This document shows, one piece after another, positions 38,913 to 47,967 of a stretch of DNA of 64,000 nt (positions are counted from its first letter, which is position 1; the number at the start of each line of letters is the position of its first letter). Made by a program: the position numbers and the translations under genes. A model generated the notes under the pieces. The model was not told the DNA's origin, made no database searches, and worked only from the letters and a program-made list of their open reading frames with translations. The stretch lies in NCBI GenBank assembly GCA_003339605.1, contig QOVW01000059.1, positions 1 to 64,000 on the forward strand, read 5' to 3'. This DNA comes from Spirobacillus cienkowskii. Lineage in GTDB: Bacteria; Bdellovibrionota_B; Oligoflexia; Silvanigrellales; Silvanigrellaceae.

Positions 38913-39995
38913 TTAATCAAACTCTTTTTCATCAAGGTGCGTTAAGCCTAAAAGCGTAAATATTTCTTGCGGATTAGAGGTTGTTGAAAACAAATCAACA
39001 AAAACTTCGTATAAGGATTTTTTTCTCCATTCTAGCGCTCTTCTCATCAAATAAGGGGATGGTGAATGAAAGTCATGCTTTAACAAATATGTATTAGCCT
39101 GAGAAATCAAATTGTATGCATCTTCTACAGATGAAAATTCACCAGAACTAATAGGTTTAGTTATTTGTTTAACACTAAAAGTTTCATTTATGGATTCTTG
39201 TATAGTTTCATCGGAAAATTCATGTTTATTAGCATATTGCTGTAAATAATCAAAAATTTGGTTACACAAATCAATAGACTCTGTAAAACTTATGCTTAAT
39301 CCTTTATCTAAAAACCTAGAAAGATACACTGCATCGATTTCGGCTAGATTAGAAACAACCGAAAGCAAGGCTTGAGACAATGCTCCTATATAATTAGGAT
39401 CTTGTTTTTTTATTGCAGTTGCAAATTCCATTTTCAGCGAAGTGTTACTAGCTTTTATGGCATGCAAATAAGTTCCCCAAGAGTTGCTAAAGGCTGTAGA
39501 ATTCATATTTGAATTTATTTTATTTGAATCAATTGAAATATTTTTAATTAACTCTAATAAATGAGTTTCTATCCATTTAAAAGGTACCAATCCTTGTTCT
39601 ATATTATCAATATCCCATTTTGGATAAACAGAATCTCCAAATTGATCACAAATAAGCTTAAATAAGTACAAGGATTCTGCTAAGCCAAAAAAACCTTCAA
39701 CATTAATTTTTGCCTCTATATAATAGCAGATAACTTGTAAATCTTTTGAATAATCAGTGAGTATTGTTTCGCAAAGAGAAATAACATCAAACCATGTGTT
39801 TGTCGCATTATTTTTTTTAACCCAAATATCATCCAAATTATTATTATTCAAAACTTTATTACGAATATCCTTTAAACGTATAAAAATTTCTTGTCTTCTA
39901 ATATCTTGCCCACAAGGATTCTCTTGTGAAATTTGCTCTATCAAGCTTTCAAATTTTGCGGTATTGAAATCTAAGTTAAATTGATGTTCTTGCAT
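38913..39995 (-). CDS. tssA: T6SS protein TssA (ImpA N-terminal type)
   Basis: The ATG at 39995 with AAGG upstream is preferred over an ATG at 40040 that would lie in tssG, giving 360 residues. The ImpA N-terminal region is recognisable: QISQENPCGQDIRRQEIFIR near the start, then WFDVISLCETILTDYSKDLQ and GFFGLAESLYLFKLICDQFG with YPKWDID. TssA primes sheath polymerisation and sits at the baseplate or the distal cap. The C-terminal part is of the short type. It follows tssG by about 10 bp. Confidence 0.82.
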   Translation of the reverse strand: MQEHQFNLDFNTAKFESLIEQISQENPCGQDIRRQEIFIRLKDIRNKVLNNNNLDDIWVKKNNATNTWFDVISLCETILTDYSKDLQVICYYIEAKINVEGFFGLAESLYLFKLICDQFGDSVYPKWDIDNIEQGLVPFKWIETHLLELIKNISIDSNKINSNMNSTAFSNSWGTYLHAIKASNTSLKMEFATAIKKQDPNYIGALSQALLSVVSNLAEIDAVYLSRFLDKGLSISFTESIDLCNQIFDYLQQYANKHEFSDETIQESINETFSVKQITKPISSGEFSSVEDAYNLISQANTYLLKHDFHSPSPYLMRRALEWRKKSLYEVFVDLFSTTSNPQEIFTLLGLTHLDEKEFD

Positions 39996-40005
39996 AATCT
40001 TCGCC

Positions 40006-40779
40006 TTACTTTGATAATGCCCTAGTACTTGGATAAACAACTGCAGAAATGCATTTATTTTTTTCTAAAACAAACTTTATCTTATACTTTTTGTTAGAAT
40101 TTTTTTTCATTGATGAAAAAATAATAAAATTATTACTAAAATTAATATAATTTAAAAATGCTGATAAATTATTTATTTCATCACAATCAATAATAACAGT
40201 CACAGAAATTCTAGATAAAAAAACTTTAACTGACTGACCTAATGAAAATTTATTTTTATAATTTTTTGAAAATATATTAGAATAACCTAACGAAAATTGA
40301 AAAGAATTATTAACATTTTTTGGAATAAATTCTTCAATTATTATTTCATTTTTAAAAAATCTCTTAAAAACATGAATCACACTCATTTTACTTTTAAAAA
40401 TATTTTTCGTTAAACTAAAATTATTTTTAGATATAGAGTATAAATATCTTTTATTTTGAATTTCTGTTTTAAAATTTAAGAATAATATTTCGTTTAAAAA
40501 AATCTTTAAAAATGAAATTACCATATTTTTATTATTTTTTTCATACAAGTTAAAATTATTAACTATAAAATCTGGCAAGTGAGTATTTAAAGGCATTCTT
40601 TGCTTAAAGCAAAAACCATTTTTATTTTTTATAAAAAAATAGGGTGTAGAAGATGAAAAACACTTCTCGTCAAAAAAAATATTTTCATAAGACAAAAAAT
40701 CTCTTAAATTTTTATCAAACATATTATCTTCAATTTTAGAAGATAAATTATTAACTAAATACAATTTATTTATATTCAT
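40006..40779 (-). CDS. tssG: T6SS baseplate subunit TssG (divergent)
   Basis: The ATG at 40779 overlaps the tssF stop (ATGA), giving 257 residues, which is short for TssG (usually 300 or more). Sequence motifs are weak. LPDFIVNNFNLY and a beta-rich end (SVTVIIDCDEINNLSAFLNY) are compatible. The main argument is position: directly after tssF and before tssA, as in many T6SS operons, with the TssF2-TssG wedge otherwise lacking a partner. The protein is unusually rich in Asn, Lys, Phe and Ile. Confidence 0.6.
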   Translation of the reverse strand: MNINKLYLVNNLSSKIEDNMFDKNLRDFLSYENIFFDEKCFSSSTPYFFIKNKNGFCFKQRMPLNTHLPDFIVNNFNLYEKNNKNMVISFLKIFLNEILFLNFKTEIQNKRYLYSISKNNFSLTKNIFKSKMSVIHVFKRFFKNEIIIEEFIPKNVNNSFQFSLGYSNIFSKNYKNKFSLGQSVKVFLSRISVTVIIDCDEINNLSAFLNYINFSNNFIIFSSMKKNSNKKYKIKFVLEKNKCISAVVYPSTRALSK

Positions 40780-42521
40780 ACCCAATCTACTTCAAATTTA
40801 ACAAAATTATTAAAATCCTTGATTTGATCAAAATAGTAATTTAAAAAATTAATAAAAAAGTGCACGCCTGAAATATTTATATTTTTGTTAAATATTTTTA
40901 ATTTATACAAAATTCCTGGTACATAAAATGATTGATTACCAATAACTTTTTGTTTAATAATTTCTTCTGAGCTAAATCCATTTGAATTAAATAATATATT
41001 TTTAATCAATGATTTAATGGGATTTTCGTCATTACAAATAAAATCAATTATTTTTACTAATTCTAATGGGTTTAAGATTTTTTGAGATAACAATTCGTAA
41101 TTTAGCTTCAATAAAATATGAAGCGCCTCAATACTATTACTACCAACCAACGGCCGCTTTCCACACTTGGGCCAAAATAGCGATTGAATTTTTTTGTATG
41201 AGATAACACCATAGTGGCATTGAAACTGGGTATTGGGAGCAATATTATTAACTTCATCTGCATTTGTACAATCTGCTGTGGGAAAAAAATAATCAACCAA
41301 CGAGTTTGAATTTTTATCTTCTTCTTTTAAAGAAAATATTTTTAAAAATATAGAATAATTATTTTCTGTATGATCTAAAAAAGTTTTTCTTGTTGACCAA
41401 TACAAATTTGAATGCCATACTTTTAGGGAACTATTTTCTTCTAAATCATAGAAAGAAGGAATAGCAATACTTTCTCCAGAATTTGAATCATATGTCACAA
41501 CAGAATTAAGCTTTAAAATTTCGGTATTTTCTTCTAAATAATCCGCGATATTAAGTTCATACTCATTTTTTTCATTATTACATTTAATAGGCTTTAGTTT
41601 TTTTTCAAAAATATTGACAACAGGAATACAATGAGATTGAATAAATTGATTCTCGATTCTTTGAAAATTTGTTAGCTCCTTATTTTTAATAGGAATTAAA
41701 ATTTTAAATTTTTTGTTTAGAGTACATGGTATATTTAAATTTAATTTAAAAAAGAAATATTTTTGATAATAATTAATAAAATCATAAAAAAAATACAAAT
41801 AATTTTTTTGCATACCGTGAGATAAATTATTAAAATTATGAGACAAACTGTCTCTTGAAATTTTATAATATTTTTTTTCATCCTCTAAAAAAACTTGAAT
41901 AGGCTCTTCACTCGAAAATAAGGCTTCAAAAATTTCGAGTGAAGTATTAAAATCTGAGTCTATGTATAGTGGTATAGAATAAGCTTGCTCTTGAGTAACC
42001 GCAACAGGACACAGCACTTCAAAATTTAATTCTATTGCATTACTGGTTATGCTATTTATTTGTTTAAAGCTAGAGCTCATTAACGTAGTAACTGGTAAAA
42101 TTTCTGAATCAAACGAAGTAAAAAAGCAATTGATTCCGTTACTATTTTTACAAGAAAACAAAGTATCTTTTGGTATATTTACAATAGACTTTTCATTTGT
42201 AAAAAAACTTTTATCTGGATCAACTTTTAATATCGAAAGTGCAGGAATTTTATTATTTAGCTCAGGGAAAATTCCCTCAATAAAGTTTGTAAAATACTCA
42301 GATCGATAAAGTGAAGATTTGTTTTCAACATTTGCAAACATATAAGCAAAAGATTCAATGAGTCGCTCTGTTTCTGGATCATTGCTTTGTCTAAATGCTA
42401 AATTTAAATGACTTGCTATCTCAGGATTTTCTTGTGAAAAAATTTTACCATTATTTCTTAAATCATTGAGAGTATTAAGGTAAGTATTCAAAAAATTTGA
42501 GCTATCATTCTTTTTTGACAT
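40776..42521 (-). CDS. tssF: T6SS baseplate subunit TssF (VasA/ImpG)
   Basis: The ATG at 42521 (GGGAG upstream) starts inside the last codons of tssE, giving 581 residues. A longer frame to 42575 reads through tssE and is not preferred. The TssF N-terminus is clear: NPEIASHLNLAFRQSNDPET then RLIESFAYMFANVENK, followed by the later FPELNNKIPALSILKVDP. TssF and TssG form the wedge of the baseplate around the VgrG hub. Length and layout match the family. Confidence 0.85.
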   Translation of the reverse strand: MSKKNDSSNFLNTYLNTLNDLRNNGKIFSQENPEIASHLNLAFRQSNDPETERLIESFAYMFANVENKSSLYRSEYFTNFIEGIFPELNNKIPALSILKVDPDKSFFTNEKSIVNIPKDTLFSCKNSNGINCFFTSFDSEILPVTTLMSSSFKQINSITSNAIELNFEVLCPVAVTQEQAYSIPLYIDSDFNTSLEIFEALFSSEEPIQVFLEDEKKYYKISRDSLSHNFNNLSHGMQKNYLYFFYDFINYYQKYFFFKLNLNIPCTLNKKFKILIPIKNKELTNFQRIENQFIQSHCIPVVNIFEKKLKPIKCNNEKNEYELNIADYLEENTEILKLNSVVTYDSNSGESIAIPSFYDLEENSSLKVWHSNLYWSTRKTFLDHTENNYSIFLKIFSLKEEDKNSNSLVDYFFPTADCTNADEVNNIAPNTQFQCHYGVISYKKIQSLFWPKCGKRPLVGSNSIEALHILLKLNYELLSQKILNPLELVKIIDFICNDENPIKSLIKNILFNSNGFSSEEIIKQKVIGNQSFYVPGILYKLKIFNKNINISGVHFFINFLNYYFDQIKDFNNFVKFEVDWV

Positions 42522-42912
42522 TAACAAGAAACTCCCAAAACACCACTTTAAGAACAAGGTTAACCACCACCTCATTCTTTAAAAATTCGCCAAAAACAAC
42601 AATTTTTGCTTCTTTTTTTAAATTATCATAATTACAAAACTCAACCATAACATTTTGCAATCTATTTTCAAAATTAACTATTGCTTTTTCAATAGAGATA
42701 CATAGTATTTCTTTATCTTTTTTAGAATTCATAGAAAGATGCGTAAAACTAGGAACTCCAAAATAAATACTCGATAAAAATTCACTTGATATAAAATCTG
42801 AACAGGATAAAGAACTTCTTGTATTTAAAATATTATCAAGATTACGAGAAAGAGACTCATATAAGTTTTTGTTACTTTGCAAACCGTAAAAAATATTATC
42901 AAGTCTCTTCAT
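42505..42912 (-). CDS. tssE: T6SS baseplate protein TssE (gp25-like)
   Basis: The 135-residue protein has the gp25 pattern: a Ser-rich start with SEFLSSIYFGVPSF (about 47-60), then AIVNFENRLQNVMVEF, which corresponds to the conserved I..FEPRL..V stretch. The Glu of the family motif is present as FEN. TssE joins the baseplate wedge to the first sheath ring. The ribosome site is weak, and the ATG follows a 35-bp gap after the Hcp-like gene. Confidence 0.75.
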   Translation of the reverse strand: MKRLDNIFYGLQSNKNLYESLSRNLDNILNTRSSLSCSDFISSEFLSSIYFGVPSFTHLSMNSKKDKEILCISIEKAIVNFENRLQNVMVEFCNYDNLKKEAKIVVFGEFLKNEVVVNLVLKVVFWEFLVNVKKE

Positions 42913-42947
42913 CGTTAACCATTTATTTGAGAAATTTTTAAATTATT

Positions 42948-43502
42948 TTATTTTATAATATCTGGAAACTTTTCTCTCTCGCCATCCCAGGCGTTTATAA
43001 GCTTATTATTTGTTAAGTTTATTAGTATTTCATCAGTAAGAGTTCCATTACTATAAGTTAAATCAGCACATTTAGAATATTTTGCATCACTACCTTTATG
43101 GGTACCATAAAACTGAAGCGATGCCATATTTGTAGATGTGTCACTACAAGTATCAGCAACTTTTACAATAACATTATGTACCTCTAATATTCGAACATAT
43201 TTAGGTGTTACTTTATTTGTTTTAGTATCACTATTAACCGCAATCTCAGCAACTTTAAATAAAGGTATTACTGGACAATTTCTTCTCCAATTATCTATGG
43301 TAGGTTGAAAATTGTCATGATAATACACTTCAAATTGTAGGGATATTGACTCTATCTCCGATCTATCATAAGGGTTAACATTAATATCAGGTAATTTTGA
43401 CCTACATAATAACACATCATTTATACCATTCTCATTATATGAACTGGCAAACTTATCTTTTATATCTTTAATTTGCATCAAAACAACATGATTTTGAGTC
43501 AT
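42948..43502 (-). CDS. tssD: Hcp-like T6SS tube protein (TssD), divergent
   Basis: The 184-residue protein begins VVLMQIKDIKDKFASSYNEN (residues 6-25), compatible with the first strand and loop of Hcp (hydrophobic, then IKxIKG-like), followed by beta-rich text with several cysteines. Its place between tssC and tssE is the usual site of hcp, and AAAGGAG gives a strong ribosome site, as expected for an abundant tube protein. No clear family signature is seen, so the call is largely by position. An alternative is an unrelated T6SS accessory or effector. Confidence 0.5.
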   Translation of the reverse strand: MTQNHVVLMQIKDIKDKFASSYNENGINDVLLCRSKLPDINVNPYDRSEIESISLQFEVYYHDNFQPTIDNWRRNCPVIPLFKVAEIAVNSDTKTNKVTPKYVRILEVHNVIVKVADTCSDTSTNMASLQFYGTHKGSDAKYSKCADLTYSNGTLTDEILINLTNNKLINAWDGEREKFPDIIK

Positions 43503-43517
43503 TTCTTCTCCTTTAAA

Positions 43518-45005
43518 TTATTGCGGAAGCTCTGTAACTAACCGCAGCGAAACTGTAAGTTCATTTAAATAAAAGTGTGGTCGTAAATACATCACTGCTT
43601 TATAAGCACCTACCTTTCCTGGAACAGTAATTACATCAATCTTTGCTTCTCTTAAGGGGTAGCGACTTTTTGTATAATTACTTGCATCGTCATTTAAAAT
43701 TACGTAACGAGAAATCCACTTGTTTAAATAAGCATCGATTTCCGATAAATTTGTAAAAGAACCAATTTTATCGCGCATTATAACTTTTAAATAATGCGCA
43801 AATCGAGAAAGCGCCATCACGTAAGGTAACTGAATAGAAAGTTGCGCATTGGCATTTGCTAAATCATTATCGTATTCTTCAAGTTTATGAATTGTTTTAG
43901 AACCAAAAAATGTGGCGGTATCTGTCCCTCTTTTATAAACCAAAGGTAAAAATCCTAAATCATCCAGCTCTTTTTCTCTCCGATCTGTAATCACTGTTTC
44001 TACCGGAATTTTAAAATTAGCTTTGCCTTCGTTATCGATAAAAGTATGAATTGGCAATTGCGAAACTGTACCACCATTTTCTGAACCACGAATATTAGAA
44101 AACCAACCAAACTCTCTATAAGAATCAACCATGCGCTCTGCCAAAGAAAACGCAGGATTTCCCCATAAATATTTTTCGTGTTCGGTTCCGTTTAAATCTT
44201 CTTCAAAATAAAACTCTTTAACAGGAATTCCATTTTTACCACCATATGGTTCGCGCATAATGACGCGCGGAAGAGTTAAAGTTAAATATTTAGAATCTTC
44301 TTGCGATCTAAAGTGATTCCAAGAACCATATTCAGCTGTTTGAAATAATTTTGCAAGATGTTTAGGTTTATCAAGCTCTTCAAAGCCATTAATATTAAAT
44401 AATTCATGCTCTGCTGCGGCAATAAATGGCGCGTGCGCCGCTGCAGCCACTGCAGAAATTGCTTTCATGCAGGCAATATCTTCTAAGCCTTTTCCAAAAG
44501 TATAATCACCAACCAATAAACCAAAAGGTGTACCACCAAATGTGCCATACTCGTTTTCATAAACAAGTTTAAATAATCCTGTTTCATCAAACTCTGGCGC
44601 AGAATCAGCATCACTCATAATATCTTCTTTTGTAGCGTCTAATATCGCAACTTTTAAAGCTTCATCGGGCTCAGAATATTTCACTAAATTATGCAAGCCA
44701 CGCCAGGAAGCCTCCAGCTTTTGAAACTCGGAGTTATGAATAATTTCATTTACCTGACTCGTTAAAATTTCGTCAATATCTGCAATCCGTTGACTTATCA
44801 TATTTGAAATATTTTTTTTAAAAAACATACGCTCAGAAATGACTTCATCTGCAAATAACACAAGCATATCTTTTGCATTGCCAATTTGTTCAGAGCTTTT
44901 ATTTAAATTTGCTGATACCAAAGCTTGATCAAGAATATTTTCTTGTAGATTTTCTAAATTGATATTTTTTTCTGTGTCGACTTGAATTTCGCTAATAGTT
45001 TTCAT
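43518..45005 (-). CDS. tssC: T6SS contractile sheath large subunit TssC (VipB)
   Basis: The 495-residue protein carries the TssC hallmarks: ISQRIADIDEILTSQVNEII, then FQKLEASWRGLHNLV (near 95-110), TFGGTPFGLLVGDY (154-167), the SWNHFRSQEDSKYLTLTLPR segment, RPYGGK-like REPYGGK and WGNPAFSLAERM. With TssB it builds the sheath that drives the Hcp/VgrG tube. AAAGGAGG gives a strong ribosome site 13 bp after tssB. Confidence 0.95.
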   Translation of the reverse strand: MKTISEIQVDTEKNINLENLQENILDQALVSANLNKSSEQIGNAKDMLVLFADEVISERMFFKKNISNMISQRIADIDEILTSQVNEIIHNSEFQKLEASWRGLHNLVKYSEPDEALKVAILDATKEDIMSDADSAPEFDETGLFKLVYENEYGTFGGTPFGLLVGDYTFGKGLEDIACMKAISAVAAAAHAPFIAAAEHELFNINGFEELDKPKHLAKLFQTAEYGSWNHFRSQEDSKYLTLTLPRVIMREPYGGKNGIPVKEFYFEEDLNGTEHEKYLWGNPAFSLAERMVDSYREFGWFSNIRGSENGGTVSQLPIHTFIDNEGKANFKIPVETVITDRREKELDDLGFLPLVYKRGTDTATFFGSKTIHKLEEYDNDLANANAQLSIQLPYVMALSRFAHYLKVIMRDKIGSFTNLSEIDAYLNKWISRYVILNDDASNYTKSRYPLREAKIDVITVPGKVGAYKAVMYLRPHFYLNELTVSLRLVTELPQ

Positions 45006-45020
45006 GTTAAAGCCTCCTTT

Positions 45021-45551
45021 TTAATTATTCAATTGTTCTGCAGAAGCTTCAGACAGATCACTTTTTTTTGCGTGTGCTAGCTGTTTTAATGCTGCTGGAT
45101 CTTTTAAAAACCGGATTAATGTTTCTTCTAGTTTTTCATTACATTCTACATGAGCTTGAAGTTCTAATAATTTTTTTCTTGTATCCATTAATTTGTTAAG
45201 AAAATCAACATTATTAACAATTTTTCCTGGATTAAAATCATCAATAGAAGAAAAGTTTAATTCTATTTTGGTTTTTCCGTCTCTGTTATTTACCTTATCT
45301 GCAACAGCAATATTTAATTTTGGTGCAATAGAACTGACAACATTATTAAAATTTTCTTTATTGACTTCGATAAATTTTTGATTTTTTAATTTTTTTACTT
45401 TTTGATGTTGATGCCCAGAAAAATTTGCCATAACACCAATTACAAAAGGAAGCTCTTGAGTTTTGCTTTCTCCGTTAACTTCTAAATCATAAGTAATTTG
45501 CACGCGTGGAGGCTTGTAAGTTGAAAGTTTTTGTTGTGTTCCTCTTGCCAT
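45021..45551 (-). CDS. tssB: T6SS contractile sheath small subunit TssB (VipA)
   Basis: The 176-residue protein shows the TssB pattern: RVQITYDLEVNGESKTQELP (about 16-35) then FVIGVMANFSGH, FIEVNKENFNNVVSSIAPKL, ELNFSSIDDFNPGKI and a C-terminal helix pair. It pairs with TssC in the sheath. It is the first gene of the reverse block. A -24/-12 sigma-54 promoter lies about 80 bp upstream (45630-45646), pointing to control by a sigma-54 activator. Confidence 0.93.
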   Translation of the reverse strand: MARGTQQKLSTYKPPRVQITYDLEVNGESKTQELPFVIGVMANFSGHQHQKVKKLKNQKFIEVNKENFNNVVSSIAPKLNIAVADKVNNRDGKTKIELNFSSIDDFNPGKIVNNVDFLNKLMDTRKKLLELQAHVECNEKLEETLIRFLKDPAALKQLAHAKKSDLSEASAEQLNN

Positions 45552-45877
45552 TTCACTATTCCTTTCTTATTAAACATAGGTTCAATTCTCTTTAATAACT
45601 AACAGGAACCAACCCATAGAAATACTACAAGCAATTTCTAGGCCAAACTTTAACAAGTAAACAGATTTATTTATTATTTATTGTTATTATAACATTATTT
45701 ATTTAATTTTATCTTATTTTACTAATTACCATTAAAGAATAAATACAAAAAAATTATCTAAAATTTATTCTTTAAAAAGAGGAAACTATTTTTTGTTTGC
45801 ATTTTTTAAATAATTTACAGCTAAAATTCTCTGTGTTATAAGGCTTTTCCTTTAATTTTTTTAAAGAAAGGGATAAG
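45552..45877. other. Divergent T6SS control region between tssB and the PAAR-like gene
   Basis: About 326 bp, AT-rich. Facing tssB it holds a good sigma-54 promoter match at 45630-45646. The stretch 45650-45780 is almost only A and T, with the inverted pair AAAGAATAAAT/ATTTATTCTTT around 45733-45776, which could form a long hairpin or bind a dimeric regulator. No coding frame of interest. Confidence 0.55.
45630..45646 (-). promoter_or_regulatory. Sigma-54 (-24/-12) promoter for the tssBC... operon
   Basis: Read on the minus strand this is TTGGCCTAGAAATTGCT. The consensus is TTGGCAC-N5-TTGCT. The invariant GG and GC are present with exactly 10 bases between them, and TTGC of the -12 part is complete. 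The predicted start is about 65-70 bases before the tssB ATG. A sigma-54 activator with a GSFTGA loop is encoded at the other end of the island. Confidence 0.7.
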
Positions 45878-46312
45878 GTGACAGCAAAATCAGTTCTAAC
45901 CACTGGAGATTTGGTAAAATTTGATAGCATCGATGGTGCCGTTTTACTAGGAACTCCGCAATTTTCTTTAAAAGGCTCTTCGCGTGCAAGCATAAATTCA
46001 AAAGAAATTTGTGTTAAAGGAGATGGTCAACAAAGTTCAGATTTCACCCTTTGTCCCTACAATGCCCCCCCATTTGTTACCCCTGGAACATTAAAATGCA
46101 CAATTAAAGCATTAGATTCCAGTAACTTATCCAAAATAGCCCACTGTGATAAAAAACAAGTTTTGTATGTTGGTTCTCAACAATTTATAGCAAATTATGA
46201 AGTTATATTCAAAGCCATCGATCCCACGACAGGAAATCAAGATATGAAATCATCATATTCTGGAAAGGGATCTTTTAATAAAATTCAATTAGACATTGTT
46301 AAAGAAAATTAA
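45878..46312 (+). CDS. PAAR-like T6SS spike-tip protein (candidate)
   Basis: The GTG at 45878 has AAAGGGATAAG before it. The 144-residue protein is beta-rich and reads like PAAR-type tip proteins: GDLVKFDSIDGAVLLGTPQF, a Cys in KEICVKGDG, then a second Cys with CPYNAPPFVTPG, and later KAL. PAAR proteins sharpen the VgrG spike and carry effectors. Divergence from tssB and the lack of another PAAR nearby support the role. The exact family is not certain. Its end overlaps the convergent fliF stop by 4 bp. Confidence 0.5.
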   Translation: MTAKSVLTTGDLVKFDSIDGAVLLGTPQFSLKGSSRASINSKEICVKGDGQQSSDFTLCPYNAPPFVTPGTLKCTIKALDSSNLSKIAHCDKKQVLYVGSQQFIANYEVIFKAIDPTTGNQDMKSSYSGKGSFNKIQLDIVKEN

Positions 46313-47916
46313 TGATTAGGGCTAAGTAACTGACGAATTGCCTCTGTTGTTTTTTGCGGATCATTTTTAGCCAAGTAAAAAATTTGCTCTTTAGGTGAAA
46401 GCTTGTCAAATGGCACTTCTTCCTTAAGTTTCACCCTTCTAGCCCCAGCGCCAGTGCGTTCTAGCTCATAATCCACCAATGCCAACTGCTCCTTGGAACG
46501 CTTTTCGGGATCGTATGTTAACCATCTAAAGTATGGTCTCACCAACGAGTAATAAATAAAGAACATCGCAGCAATGGCTACCAATCCTAAAATCGCAGTT
46601 TGAATAAGAGCTGTCTGCCGCGCAGACAACGATGCTTTTTCAGCCAATGCAAACTCATCCAGCTCAAACTGCGTGCTTTCCACAGTGATGTTATCGCGCC
46701 CTTCTTGAAAACCAATCGCGTTTTTGACCAGCTTTGTAATCATTGCCATTTCTTCAGGTGTGCGAGGGACATATTTGTCATCGATGGTTTTGCCATCAAC
46801 CAAAATAGAAGCGCTTAACTTTGTGATATTACCAATTGGTTCGACAATTTTACTTAGGGTTTTTTTAACTTCAAAGTTTAAGTTTTCTGTACTGGATTTG
46901 GTGCTATTGGTGAGTCCCCCAGCCACTCCCATATCTTCTCGTTCACCAGGAAGGTTACTTTTTGCTCCTGGAACACCTGTGGGGTTTAAACCGTTACCTT
47001 GAGAAGATTGCTCATTGCGTTGCGACGCAATCACAGCCGTTCTTTCGGGATCAACATCAGATATTGTTGTTTCAACTTTTTTAAACTCGATAAAAGCATC
47101 AACTTTTGATACAACCTTGTCATGGCCAACCGCACGGGCAAGAATATCACGAATTTTTTGCTCTAATTCTCGTTCTACTTTTCTCTGAAATTCGCGTTGG
47201 GCAGAGGTAATTCTATCAATACCACCATCCATTTCATCTGGCTGAGTCAGCATATTGCCGTCTTGGTCAATAATTGTGACACCTTTGGGATCGAGCCCTT
47301 CAACCGCTCTCGCAGTTAAATGAATAATACCTTGAATCTGTCTTTGCGATAAGCTTTTGCCTGCTTTAATTTTAAGATAAATACTTGCTGTAGGAGACTT
47401 TTTATCTTCTGCAAAAATAGCATTATCTGGAATAACAATATGCACTCTGCTATTTGCTACAGAATCAAGTTTTCCAATTGTCCGGGATAACTCTCCTTGC
47501 AGCGCTCTAAGTTTATTAATTCTTTGCTCAAAGTCAGACAAACCAAATGATCTATCATCAAATTTTTCCCAACCCAAACCAATACCAGTACTCGGTAACC
47601 CCTCTTGCGCAAGAGACATTTTGATTTCCATAATTTTATCTTCAGGAAATGCGATAGTGTCTCCTTCTAATTTATAGTCTTTATAACCTGATTTTTTTAA
47701 GTGAGCGAGAATTCCTGTTTTGTCTTCTGCAGATAAATTTATGTAGGCTGTATCGTAACGAACCGTTGGTTTCCAAAAAATAAAAGCTCCTATAACAAAA
47801 AAAATTGCAAATAAACTAATTCCTATCGCAATTTTTCTTCCTTTAGTAAGTCCAGCATAAAATGCTTTACTCTGTATGATAAATTGCGATACAAATTGAT
47901 TTATTTTTTCAAACAT
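46309..47916 (-). CDS. fliF: Flagellar MS-ring protein FliF
   Basis: The 535-residue protein has membrane helices at about 27-49 and 440-465. Between them is the ring-building motif region: YINLSAEDKTGILAHLKKSG, MSLAQEGLPSTGIGLGWEKFDD, then RVHIVIPDNAIFAEDK, SPTASIYLKIKAG and ARAVEGLDPKGVTIID. FliF forms the inner-membrane base ring of the flagellum and binds FliG by its C-terminal tail. Here no fliG follows. The next gene downstream is a T6SS tip gene on the other strand. Confidence 0.95.
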   Translation of the reverse strand: MFEKINQFVSQFIIQSKAFYAGLTKGRKIAIGISLFAIFFVIGAFIFWKPTVRYDTAYINLSAEDKTGILAHLKKSGYKDYKLEGDTIAFPEDKIMEIKMSLAQEGLPSTGIGLGWEKFDDRSFGLSDFEQRINKLRALQGELSRTIGKLDSVANSRVHIVIPDNAIFAEDKKSPTASIYLKIKAGKSLSQRQIQGIIHLTARAVEGLDPKGVTIIDQDGNMLTQPDEMDGGIDRITSAQREFQRKVERELEQKIRDILARAVGHDKVVSKVDAFIEFKKVETTISDVDPERTAVIASQRNEQSSQGNGLNPTGVPGAKSNLPGEREDMGVAGGLTNSTKSSTENLNFEVKKTLSKIVEPIGNITKLSASILVDGKTIDDKYVPRTPEEMAMITKLVKNAIGFQEGRDNITVESTQFELDEFALAEKASLSARQTALIQTAILGLVAIAAMFFIYYSLVRPYFRWLTYDPEKRSKEQLALVDYELERTGAGARRVKLKEEVPFDKLSPKEQIFYLAKNDPQKTTEAIRQLLSPNH

Positions 47917-47967
47917 AATAAAAAAACCTTTCTTAACGCAACTGAATCATATTGCATTTTAAAAAGT

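Noticed and set aside
45733-45776. Inverted AT-rich pair before the PAAR-like gene as a regulator site
   Set aside because: Almost only A and T, so the match is not specific. Noted in the intergenic entry only.
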